64,000 nt of DNA, from positions 62,001 through 126,000 of the forward strand of contig NZ_UTBZ01000155.1 in the NCBI RefSeq assembly GCF_900580865.1, read 5' to 3'. How positions within the stretch are numbered: the first letter of the stretch is position 1; every line of letters begins with the position of its first letter. The position numbers and the translations under genes were made by a program. The notes below the pieces were generated by a model, which was not told where the DNA came from, did not search any database, and saw nothing but the letters and a program-made list of their open reading frames with translations. This stretch comes from Pseudomonas viridiflava. Its GTDB lineage: Bacteria; Pseudomonadota; Gammaproteobacteria; Pseudomonadales; Pseudomonadaceae. Of the stretch, positions 55,246-63,257 are shown in pieces.

Positions 55246-55748
55246 GGCGCCATCTCGCACAGATAACACTGACGCAACGCCTGTTTCATGTAGCGGCTGA
55301 CCGTACGCTCCGAAAGCCCCAGTTTCTGTGCGATTGCCACGTAGCTCAGACCATCCAGTTGGCTGTAGAGAAAGGTGGTTTTGACGATCAAAGGCAAACC
55401 GTCGATGGCGCGGTCGATGGCGACCAGCGCTTCAATCAGTTGCAGCTGTTCCTCGGGCGAGGGCGCCAGTGCTTCGGGCAGTGCCGACAAGCGCTCAAGG
55501 TATGCCAGCTCAAGCTTGCGTCGGCGGTGACGGTCGAACATCAGCCGTCGGGCAATGGTCGACAGATAGGCGCGCGGTTGCTCGATGCTGTCCGGATCGA
55601 CACGCGCCGCCAGCAACTGGCAAAACGTATCGGCAGCCGTGTCCTCGGCGTCCGCGTGGTTGCGCAGATGTCGATTGATGTGCTGCAACAGCCAACGATG
55701 ATGATCGCTGAAAAAGAATCCCAGCTTGCTGGACGGAGGAGAGTGCAC
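55242..55748 (-). CDS. FecI-like ECF sigma factor
   Basis: This 168-residue extracytoplasmic-function sigma factor should transcribe the receptor gene when released by FecR. Region 2 is DHHRWLLQHINRHLRNHADAEDTAADTFCQLLAA..YLSTIARRLMFDRHRRRK. Region 4 is ALVAIDRAIDGLPLIVKTTFLYSQLDGLSYVAIAQKLGLSERTVSRYMKQAL. The start codon is GTG at 55748 with no strong ribosome site. A Fur-box-like dyad is 22 bp upstream. It forms a coupled pair with fecR. Confidence 0.93.
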   Translation of the reverse strand: MHSPPSSKLGFFFSDHHRWLLQHINRHLRNHADAEDTAADTFCQLLAARVDPDSIEQPRAYLSTIARRLMFDRHRRRKLELAYLERLSALPEALAPSPEEQLQLIEALVAIDRAIDGLPLIVKTTFLYSQLDGLSYVAIAQKLGLSERTVSRYMKQALRQCYLCEMAP

Positions 55749-55770
55749 GGGTGGGCTTTCCGGATGTTAG

Positions 55771-55785
55771 TGAGAATACATCTCA
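55771..55785 (-). promoter_or_regulatory. Candidate Fur box upstream of the fecI-like gene
   Basis: TGAGA-ATACA-TCTCA is a perfect 5-5-5 dyad within an AT-rich stretch 22-37 bp ahead of the sigma gene. It resembles Pseudomonas Fur boxes (TGAGAAT...ATTCTCA type). Iron-starvation control of fecI genes is well established, so the position is as expected. The call rests on symmetry and context only. Confidence 0.55.
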
Positions 55786-55822
55786 ATAGTACCCGTGCGC
55801 AGAGAGTCAGTGCAATCGGGCC

Positions 55823-57073
55823 TCAGGATTCAGCATTGACCACGACTGCACCGCCTTCAGACTGCCGACCATTGCGCTGCGTCTCGGGAACCCCGATCCC
55901 GAGCAGCACAACAGCCACTGCCGCAATCGCGGCCAAGGTCAGAAACGCCGCGCTGTAACCGGCCTCTTGCACAACGAACCCGGCGAGGCCGTTGCTCAAT
56001 GCCGCGCCCAGCCCGAAGACTGTCGTCAGTGCGCCGAGGCTGATGTTGAAGTGGCCGGTGCCCTGGGTGAGGTCTTTGACCATGATCGGAAACAAGGCGC
56101 CGAACAGGCCAGCGCCGACACCGTCGAGCAGCTGCACCGCGACCAGCCAATAAGTATCGTCCGACAGCGTATAGAGCACACCGCGCAAGGGCAGGATCAG
56201 AAAACCGGCCAGCAGCAGCGGTTTGCGTCCCCACACATCGGCTTTCGCCCCGACCAGTAATGCTGCCGGCACCATCACCATTTGCGCGGCGACGATGCAG
56301 GCCGAGGTCATCGGAGTCGCCATCTGCAAATTGGTTTGCGCAAGTTTTTGGCTCACCAGCGGCAACATCGCTGCATTGGCGAGGTGGAACAGCGCACAGC
56401 AAATGGCGAACAGCAACAGCGAGCGGTTGCCCAGCAGCACCGACAAGCCGGAAGGCTGGCGATGCCCTGCGTCGGCCGGGTCCAGTCCACGGGCCTGATC
56501 ATGGTCGATGGCGGCTGGCGACACGCAGGCGATGGCGATGACACTGGCCAAGGCCATGGCCGCCATCAGATAGAACACCGCCACTGGGCCGAACAGATAA
56601 GCGAACACACCGGCCAGCAGGGCGGCGCAGGCATTGCCGGCATGATTGAAGGTTTCGTTGCGCCCGGTTCGGCGCGTAAACGCTCGTGGCCCGGTCATGC
56701 CCAGAGTAATCGCACAAATGGCCGGGGCGAATATCGACGCGGCCATCGCACTCAGGGTTTGCGTCAACGCCACCCAAGTGAACGACGTCACGAACGGCAG
56801 CAGCAGGCAACTGCCGGTCACCAGCAGCGCGGCGATCGCAATCAACGCTCGTTTGCGCCGGCTGTTGTCGACCCAGGCGCCGGCGGGTGTCTGGGTGATC
56901 AGCGCGGCGACCCCGGCGATGGTCATCACCAGGCCAATGCTGGCCGGCTCCCAGTGATGCACCGCCAACAGGTAAATGGCCAGATAGGGGCCGAGACCGT
57001 CGCGCACGTCGGCGAGGAAAAAGTTCAGGCTGTCCAGTGACAGGTTGTTGCGGCGATCGAGATCAGCGGCCAC
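55823..57073 (-). CDS. MFS transporter, 12 helices
   Basis: The 416-residue major-facilitator protein has a loop 2-3 motif near residue 66 (AGAWVDNSRRKRALI, the G-x-x-x-D-x-x-x-R-K pattern) and the second-half equivalent VGAKADVWGRKPLLL. About twelve hydrophobic helices are separated by a central cytoplasmic loop (DHDQARGLDPADAGHRQPSG). Substrate is unknown; the family includes drug and metabolite exporters. The start is GTG at 57073. It stands alone, 37 bp beyond the Fur-box region on the same strand as the sigma gene but upstream of it, so it may read toward it. No specific link to siderophore export can be shown. Confidence 0.85.
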   Translation of the reverse strand: MAADLDRRNNLSLDSLNFFLADVRDGLGPYLAIYLLAVHHWEPASIGLVMTIAGVAALITQTPAGAWVDNSRRKRALIAIAALLVTGSCLLLPFVTSFTWVALTQTLSAMAASIFAPAICAITLGMTGPRAFTRRTGRNETFNHAGNACAALLAGVFAYLFGPVAVFYLMAAMALASVIAIACVSPAAIDHDQARGLDPADAGHRQPSGLSVLLGNRSLLLFAICCALFHLANAAMLPLVSQKLAQTNLQMATPMTSACIVAAQMVMVPAALLVGAKADVWGRKPLLLAGFLILPLRGVLYTLSDDTYWLVAVQLLDGVGAGLFGALFPIMVKDLTQGTGHFNISLGALTTVFGLGAALSNGLAGFVVQEAGYSAAFLTLAAIAAVAVVLLGIGVPETQRNGRQSEGGAVVVNAES

Positions 57074-57338
57074 GGCAGTGTCTTCAATATTTGAGGTTTG
57101 CGGATGGATTCAACCTCAGCAAGCCTAATGACCAGCGGCCACGAATATAAGTTGCAGGCCGCCGCCGTGTCGTTGCGAAACAACGCCAAGGGGCGGAAAA
57201 CGACGTTCCGTCACGCGGTTGCTGCGCGTTTAACGCGCTACTTGTATCCTTGCGCCGGTCGAGGACATACGACCGCTGTTATTGCCTTGAATCAGTAACG
57301 GCCGGAACCGGAAACCGGACTTTCCATTAGGTACTTTC

Positions 57339-58886
57339 GTGAAGCGTGATACCCACCTCGTCATCCTCTTGCTGCTGGTCATCGGCTGCTCTCTGGCGTC
57401 GCTGACCATCTGGAAAGTGCTGTCCTCGCGCGATCGCGCGCTGGAGGAAGTCAACGTGCACGGGTTGAACCTGACCCAGGCACTCGAGACCTATTCCGAA
57501 GGCATTGTCCGGCAAAGTTCGCTGCTGCTACTCGGGCTCGTCGAACGCCTGGAAACCGAAGGCAGTGGCCCCGCGCAGATCCAGCGGTTGGGTGCGCTGA
57601 TCAACCGCCAGCAGCCGTTGATGCCACAAATGAGCGGGATCACCATCTATGATCGTCAGGGCCATTGGCTGATGTCGTCCAATCGACCGATTCCGGCGGG
57701 GGCCAACAGCAGTGACCGGGTCTACTTCATTCATCATCGTGACGACCCGAGCCGCGAACCTTTTATCGGGCCACCCATCCGTAGCCGTTCCAATCAGGAA
57801 TGGGTGATCACCGTCAGCCGCCGCTTCAATGATGATCGCGGCGAGTTTGCCGGGGTCGTCGCCGTGACCCTGGGCGTGGAAAACTTTCTGCGCCTGTTCG
57901 GCAAACTCGACATCGGTCAGGAGGGCGCCATCGGTTTGTCGTACACCGACGGCACGTTGCTGGTGCGCTACCCCTTCCGTGAGCAGGACATGGGCCGCAA
58001 TTTTTCCAAGTCGCCGATCTACGCCAAGTACCTGGTCGATCAATCGGTCGGCACCGCGTCGTATACCTCCAGCCTGGATGGTGTCGAGCGTCTCTACGCC
58101 TTCCGCAAAAGTGAGAAACTGCCGCTGATCACCACGGTCGCCATCGGCAAGCGTGAAGCGCTCGCGGCCTGGCGAACCGAGGCGCTGCTATCGGCGGTGG
58201 TGGTGGCGGGGCTGTTGGGGCTGACCGGACTGATCGGCTGGTGCTTGATCCTCGATATCCGGCGCCGGACCCAGGTGGAAGGCGAACTTCGCGTCGCTCA
58301 ACAGCAGTTGCTCGGTTCCAATCGACAGCTGGAGTTGTTGGCCATGAAGGATGCGCTGACCGGCCTGGCGAATCGGCGCTGCTTTGATCAGACCCTGGCT
58401 TCAGAGGCGCGGCGGGCACAGCGCGACGGCTCGTCGCTGGCCTTGCTGATGATCGATATCGACTATTTCAAACGGTTCAATGATGCGCTCGGGCACGTGG
58501 CCGGCGACGCCTGTCTGCAGACAGTCGCTAACGTGCTGGATGCGTGTGTGCGGCGGCCGTCGGATCTGGTGGCGCGGTATGGCGGCGAAGAGTTCGCGGT
58601 GATCATGCCCGACACCGACATTGGCGGCGCTGCGGTGGTGGCGCAGTTGATTATCGAGCGCTTGCAGCAGGAAAACATTGCCCACCCCGCCAGCCCCGTC
58701 ACGCGCGTGAGCTTGAGTATCGGTATCGCCGCCGCGCGCGGTGCGCCCCTCGGTTCGGTGCAAGGTCTTATCGAGTCCGCCGATCAGGCGCTGTATCAAG
58801 CGAAAACGGCAGGGCGCAACCGGTTCATGACGTCCGCTGCGCAACCCTCATTCGACGTTAATGGACAACAGACCATTGACCCGTGA
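57339..58886 (+). CDS. Membrane diguanylate cyclase with periplasmic dCACHE sensor (second copy)
   Basis: The 515-residue protein has the same design as the cyclase at 49239: helix 1 (LVILLLLVIGCSLASLTIW), a double-CACHE sensor (SDRVYFIHHRDDPSREPFIG, WVITVSRRFNDDRGEFAGVV), helix 2 (LLSAVVVAGLLGLTGLIGWCLIL) and GGDEF. The catalytic loop is RYGGEEF and the I-site RPSD is five residues before it. The start is GTG at 57339 with only a weak AGG upstream. Its last 39 bp overlap the end of the hybrid kinase gene on the other strand. The 265-bp upstream gap shows no gene. Confidence 0.9.
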   Translation: MKRDTHLVILLLLVIGCSLASLTIWKVLSSRDRALEEVNVHGLNLTQALETYSEGIVRQSSLLLLGLVERLETEGSGPAQIQRLGALINRQQPLMPQMSGITIYDRQGHWLMSSNRPIPAGANSSDRVYFIHHRDDPSREPFIGPPIRSRSNQEWVITVSRRFNDDRGEFAGVVAVTLGVENFLRLFGKLDIGQEGAIGLSYTDGTLLVRYPFREQDMGRNFSKSPIYAKYLVDQSVGTASYTSSLDGVERLYAFRKSEKLPLITTVAIGKREALAAWRTEALLSAVVVAGLLGLTGLIGWCLILDIRRRTQVEGELRVAQQQLLGSNRQLELLAMKDALTGLANRRCFDQTLASEARRAQRDGSSLALLMIDIDYFKRFNDALGHVAGDACLQTVANVLDACVRRPSDLVARYGGEEFAVIMPDTDIGGAAVVAQLIIERLQQENIAHPASPVTRVSLSIGIAAARGAPLGSVQGLIESADQALYQAKTAGRNRFMTSAAQPSFDVNGQQTIDP

Positions 58887-61310
58887 AACCAACGTGTCGA
58901 CGGCAAAGGGTTTGGTCAGCACCTGCATGCCCGGGCCGAGTTGACCGTTACCGATCACCGAGTTTTCCGCGTACCCGGTAATGAACAAGGTCTTCAGTTT
59001 CGGCCGGATTTGCCTGCCCGCATCGGCCATCTGCCGACCGTTCATGCCGCCCGGCAAACCGACATCGGTGATGAGCAAATCGATGTGCGCGCTGGAGCGC
59101 AGTGCTTCCAGACCTTCAACGCTGTCGGCCGCTTCGAGCAGGTTGTAGCCGAGGTCGTTCAGTACGTCTTTGAGCAGCGTGCGAACGGTGGGTTCGTCGT
59201 CGACAATCAGGATGGTTTCGCCGGCCTTGGCATGAGGCGTTGCCGAGCTTTGCGTATCATCGTGATTGCGCTGCGGTTCGCCGAGATAGCGCGGCAGGTA
59301 AACGCACATGGTGGTGCCTTGACCCACGGTCGATTGCACCCGCACCTGCCCGCCGGATTGCTTGGTAAAACCGTAAATCATCGACAGCCCAAGGCCCGTG
59401 CCCTGGCCCAGCGGTTTGGTGGTGAAAAACGGGTCGAAGGCCTTGGCGATCACTTCAGCGCTCATACCGGTACCGGTGTCGGCGACCGACAGGCACAGGT
59501 ACTGCCCTTCGGGCATTTCCCGTACGCGCGCTGATTCAGCGTCCAGGGTTCGATTGGCGGTTTCGACGGTGATGCTGCCGCCATCGGGCATCGCATCGCG
59601 GGCGTTGATGCACAGGTTGAGCAGGGCGTTTTCCAGTTGGCTGGCATCGACCAGCGCCGGCCACAAATCGGCGGCGACGACCGTCTTCAGGCGAATGCTC
59701 GGGCCGACGGTGCGCTGGATCAGCTCGGTCATGCCGGCAATCAGTGCGTTGACTTCGGTCGGCCGTGGATCGAGGGTCTGTCGTCGGGAGAAGGCCAGCA
59801 GGCGATGGGTCAGGGCGGTGGCGCGTTTGGCGGCGTCCTGGGCAATCTGCATGTATTTGTCGATGTCGTTCAGGCGACCTTGGGCGATGCGTTTTTCCAT
59901 CAGTTCAAGGGAGGCGCAAATACCTGCCAACAGGTTGTTGAAATCATGGGCCAGGCCGCCGGTGAGTTGCCCGACCGCTTCCATTTTCTGCGATTGCCGC
60001 AGCTTCTCTTCGGCCTGCATCAGTTCTGCGGTGCGCGCCGAGACCCGTTGTTCCAGTGTGTCGTTGAGCGTCTTTAACGCGGCGGTGACCCGGTCGCGCT
60101 CGGCTTCGACATTGCGCCGGTCTTCGACATCGATGAGCACGCCGGGAAAGCGCAAAGGCGTGCCGTCTTCGGCGCATTCGACACGCCCGTTGGCTTCGAT
60201 CCAGGTGTATTGGCCATCCGCACCGCGCACTCGGTATTGGTGCGAATAGGCTCCCCCTCGGGCAATGACTTCGTTGATCGCGGTTGTAAGTCCTTCCCTG
60301 TCGTCGGGGTGCACGGTCATCACTACTTGTTCCAGGCTCAGACCGTCGAGGCCCCAGGCCGGATCGAGGTTGAGAACCCGGGCAAAGGCCTCATCGACGC
60401 TGAAGCGATCGCTGGGCAGGTGCCAGTGCCAGGTGCCGATAATGGCGCCGGCGGCCAGAGCGAGCTGGACACGTTCGATGTTTTCCCGAGCGACGGCTTC
60501 GCTGATGCGCAAACGCTCTTGTGCGTCGCGACGCTCGGTGACATCGCTGAAGAAGATCGCAATCTGCCGATCGGCAGGGTCGCCGACGCGCACGGCGCGC
60601 ACGTCGAACCAGCGTTCGAAAGTATTGGCGTAGTTCTCGAAGTTGGCCGGCTCGCCGGTCTTGGCCACATGGCCGTATGTCTCGAACCAGAATTTCTCGA
60701 GGTTGGGCGCAAACTCGGTGACCCACTTGCCACGCAGATTGACCCCAGCCTGTCGTTCGAAGGCCGGGTTAGCCTCGACAAAGTAGTAATCGATGGGGTG
60801 GTCGTCGGCGTCGAATTTGACTTTGACGATGGCGAACGCGGCTTCGATGGTTTCCAGAATGGTGCTGAAGCGCTCTTCGCTGCGGCGCAGTGCGGTTTCG
60901 GCGCTGCGCGAGCGAGTCAGGTCGAGCATCGCACCGATCATGCGTTCGGCTTTGCCATCGGCATTGCGGATCAGATGTCCGCGATCAAGCACTTCGGCGT
61001 AGGAACCATCGTGGCAGAGAAAGCGGTACTCAGCGCTCCAGGTCGTGCCTGAACCGTCAATCGCCGAGCGAATCGAGGTTGTCACGCGCGAGCGATCCTG
61101 TGTGTGAATCTGCGCAAACCGCCAGTCACACGTCGGCTCGATGGCTGCTGATGCGTAGCCATACGCCTGTTGCAGCGAGTCGTTCCAGATGACCTGGTCG
61201 GTCTTCAGATCCCAGTCCCAGACGGCGTCGCAGGTTGCCTTGACGGCCAAGCGCAGGCGCGTGACCTCAGACTCAAGCTCCTCGCGAGTAAGCTGTTTCA
61301 GGATGTTCAC
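58848..61310 (-). CDS. Hybrid sensor histidine kinase: three PAS, HisKA, HATPase, receiver
   Basis: This 820-residue soluble kinase has no membrane helix. PAS 1 is about 20-135, PAS 2 about 145-265 (FVEANPAF, FFSDVTERR), and PAS 3 about 290-405 (WHWHLPSDRFSVDEAFARV, RFPGVLIDVEDRR). A coiled coil precedes the HisKA phosphorylation site GGLAHDFNNLLAG. The ATPase domain has NLCINARDAMPDGG (N-box) and DTGTGMS, DPFFTTKPLGQGTGLGLSM. The C-terminal receiver has LIVDDEP, phospho-acceptor LLITDVGLPGG, and KPF. The pattern is that of the bacteriophytochrome-like/CckA-like HWE-adjacent family with its own receiver. GTG 61310 is used because a TGA lies two codons upstream. No response-regulator output gene is adjacent. 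Confidence 0.92.
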   Translation of the reverse strand: MNILKQLTREELESEVTRLRLAVKATCDAVWDWDLKTDQVIWNDSLQQAYGYASAAIEPTCDWRFAQIHTQDRSRVTTSIRSAIDGSGTTWSAEYRFLCHDGSYAEVLDRGHLIRNADGKAERMIGAMLDLTRSRSAETALRRSEERFSTILETIEAAFAIVKVKFDADDHPIDYYFVEANPAFERQAGVNLRGKWVTEFAPNLEKFWFETYGHVAKTGEPANFENYANTFERWFDVRAVRVGDPADRQIAIFFSDVTERRDAQERLRISEAVARENIERVQLALAAGAIIGTWHWHLPSDRFSVDEAFARVLNLDPAWGLDGLSLEQVVMTVHPDDREGLTTAINEVIARGGAYSHQYRVRGADGQYTWIEANGRVECAEDGTPLRFPGVLIDVEDRRNVEAERDRVTAALKTLNDTLEQRVSARTAELMQAEEKLRQSQKMEAVGQLTGGLAHDFNNLLAGICASLELMEKRIAQGRLNDIDKYMQIAQDAAKRATALTHRLLAFSRRQTLDPRPTEVNALIAGMTELIQRTVGPSIRLKTVVAADLWPALVDASQLENALLNLCINARDAMPDGGSITVETANRTLDAESARVREMPEGQYLCLSVADTGTGMSAEVIAKAFDPFFTTKPLGQGTGLGLSMIYGFTKQSGGQVRVQSTVGQGTTMCVYLPRYLGEPQRNHDDTQSSATPHAKAGETILIVDDEPTVRTLLKDVLNDLGYNLLEAADSVEGLEALRSSAHIDLLITDVGLPGGMNGRQMADAGRQIRPKLKTLFITGYAENSVIGNGQLGPGMQVLTKPFAVDTLVSRVNGLLSINVE

Positions 61311-61438
61311 CCTTCATGCGTTGATGGTTGGCTTGCGTTCAATTGGCGTGTCTCAAGCCATCGGGTTCGCAAGCTTTGTGAGCCATTGACCCGGCGCTTC
61401 ATGGTTAAGTTGCACGCGAACCCAGGGCTCAGGCGTTT

Positions 61439-62977
61439 TCATAGCGATTCGCCGTGATCCAGCCTGTCGAGCAAACTCTGCCCGCGTTGCCACAAAGCCT
61501 GCTGCTTTTCCGGCGGTATGCGATCGAGGTTTTTGTAAATCATGCCCATGCGCTGATTGCCACGCAGAAGGTCGCCGTGGCGCATCAGGAAATGCCAGTA
61601 CAACGCATTGAACGGGCAAGCGTTGTCAGTCGTGGTTTCGCGCACCGAGTAAGCACAGTCGCGACAGTAGTCGGACATCCGGTTGATGTACTGGCCGCTG
61701 GCGCAATAAGGCTTGGAACCGAGGTAACCGCCGTCGGCGTGCATGACCATGCCGAGGGTGTTGGGCAGTTCGACCCAGTCGAACGCGTCCATGTAAATGG
61801 CCAGATACCATTCACAGATCTGACTCGGTGCGATGCCGGCGAGCAAGGCGAAATTGCCGGTCACCATCAGGCGCTGGATGTGATGGGCGTAGGCGTGTTT
61901 GAGGCTTTGGCCGATGGCCTGGCGCATGCAGTTCATCTGCGTGTCACCGGTCCAGTAAAACTCAGGCAGGCGCCGCGTGTTACCGAAGGCATTGCCCTCG
62001 GCGTATTCCGGCATGTGCAGCCAATAAACGCCACGCACATATTCGCGCCAGCCGATCAGTTGGCGGATGAAGCCTTCGGCGGCATTCAGGGCAATGTTGC
62101 CAGACCAATAGGCCGACTCCACGTCACTGCAGAGTTGACGCAGATCGAGCAAGCCAATGTTCAGCGCCGCGCTGATGCGCGCATGGAACAGAAACGGTTC
62201 GTTGCTGGCCATGGCGTCCTGATAGTCACCGAATCCGGCCAGGGCGTAATCGAGAAACCAGGCCCAGAGCGCCTGGGCATCGGCATGGGTCACCGGATAG
62301 TTGAAATCATCCAGGCTGCCGTAATGACTGGCGAAGCGATCCTTGGCCAGAGCGAGAACTTCGAGGGTGATTGCATCGTTGGTAAAACCCGTCGGGTAGG
62401 GCGCCTTGACGTTTTTCGGCAGGGCTTTGCGATTGTCGGCATCAAAGTTCCACGCACCGCCGACCGGCGTGCCGTCACCATTGAGCAACAGGCGACTTTT
62501 GCGACGCATCTCGCGATAGAAAAACTCCATGCGCAGCTGCTTTTTGCCAGCGGCCCACGCACGGAATTCGTCGCGGCTGCAGAGGAAACGGTTGTCGGCG
62601 TGCCAGTGGATCGGCAAGCCACAATCCTTCAGTGATTGCTCCAGACGCCAGTCGCCGCATTCGGTCAGATGCAATTCGTTGGCCTGCAGCAGCGCCTGCC
62701 AACGCTTTAATTCTCCGGGCACCGAGCCGCTGTTGTGCGGATCGTCGAGGGTCACGTAATGCACAGGGATGCCCTGGTCTTTCAGTGCCTGAGCGAAGTG
62801 ACGCATGGCGCTGAAGATCAAGGCGATCTTTTGCGGATGATGAGCAACGTGAGTGGCTTCCTCCATGACCTCGACCATCAGCACATGGTCGTGTTCGCTA
62901 TCCAGACCGGCCAATGACGCCAGATCAAAAGAGAGCTGGTCACCCAGTACCAGGCACAGCCGATGGGTTTTGTTCAT
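61439..62977 (-). CDS. Fe-S bacterial cryptochrome/photolyase (prokaryotic 6-4 photolyase type)
   Basis: This 512-residue flavoprotein is a member of the FeS-BCP (deoxyribodipyrimidine photolyase-related) family, which repairs (6-4) UV photoproducts with light. The N-terminus LCLVLGDQLSFDLASL is the alpha/beta antenna domain; the FAD domain includes GWREYVRGVYW and HIQRLMVTGNFALLAGI. Four cysteines that would bind the 4Fe-4S cluster are present at 350 (MNCMRQ), 438, 441 (DYCRDC) and 454 (NACPF), the same numbering as I recall for Agrobacterium PhrB. Length is normal. The gene stands alone; its 128-bp downstream gap and the 280-bp upstream gap hold no gene, apart from the REP pair. Confidence 0.93.
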   Translation of the reverse strand: MNKTHRLCLVLGDQLSFDLASLAGLDSEHDHVLMVEVMEEATHVAHHPQKIALIFSAMRHFAQALKDQGIPVHYVTLDDPHNSGSVPGELKRWQALLQANELHLTECGDWRLEQSLKDCGLPIHWHADNRFLCSRDEFRAWAAGKKQLRMEFFYREMRRKSRLLLNGDGTPVGGAWNFDADNRKALPKNVKAPYPTGFTNDAITLEVLALAKDRFASHYGSLDDFNYPVTHADAQALWAWFLDYALAGFGDYQDAMASNEPFLFHARISAALNIGLLDLRQLCSDVESAYWSGNIALNAAEGFIRQLIGWREYVRGVYWLHMPEYAEGNAFGNTRRLPEFYWTGDTQMNCMRQAIGQSLKHAYAHHIQRLMVTGNFALLAGIAPSQICEWYLAIYMDAFDWVELPNTLGMVMHADGGYLGSKPYCASGQYINRMSDYCRDCAYSVRETTTDNACPFNALYWHFLMRHGDLLRGNQRMGMIYKNLDRIPPEKQQALWQRGQSLLDRLDHGESL

Positions 62978-63095
62978 TTCATGAATTCAGCGTAGTGAGC
63001 AGCAGGCTGCCGAGTGGACGTTTAAGCGTTAAGTCCAGATAGTTGTACAGATTGTAGTCTGTGTATAGGTTTTTGTGCGGTGAATGTTCACATCC

Positions 63096-63190
63096 CCCTG
63101 TGGGAGCGAGCCTGCTCGCGAAGGCGTCGTCACATTCAACATTGTGAGTGACTGACCCGCCGCTTTCGCAAGCAGGCTCGCTCCCACAAG
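63096..63190. repeat. Pseudomonas REP pair, second copy
   Basis: CCTGTGGGAGCGAGCCTGCT plus CGCGAAGGCG, and the inverted AGCAGGCTCGCTCCCACAAG, face each other over about 40 bp. It is the same REP family as 13782-13874. It is intergenic between the photolyase and the reductase genes, its usual location. It may serve as a transcript end for the reductase. Confidence 0.92.
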
Positions 63191-63257
63191 GGCTTGTACT
63201 CCGACTCGGATGAACGTTCCCGCTGTTGCGGGAGCGCTTGACGCCGCGTGGAAAGGC

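Noticed and set aside
57098-57298. Short plus-strand open frame in the gap between the MFS and cyclase genes
   Set aside because: No ribosome site, no similarity, and composition unlike neighbours with known function.
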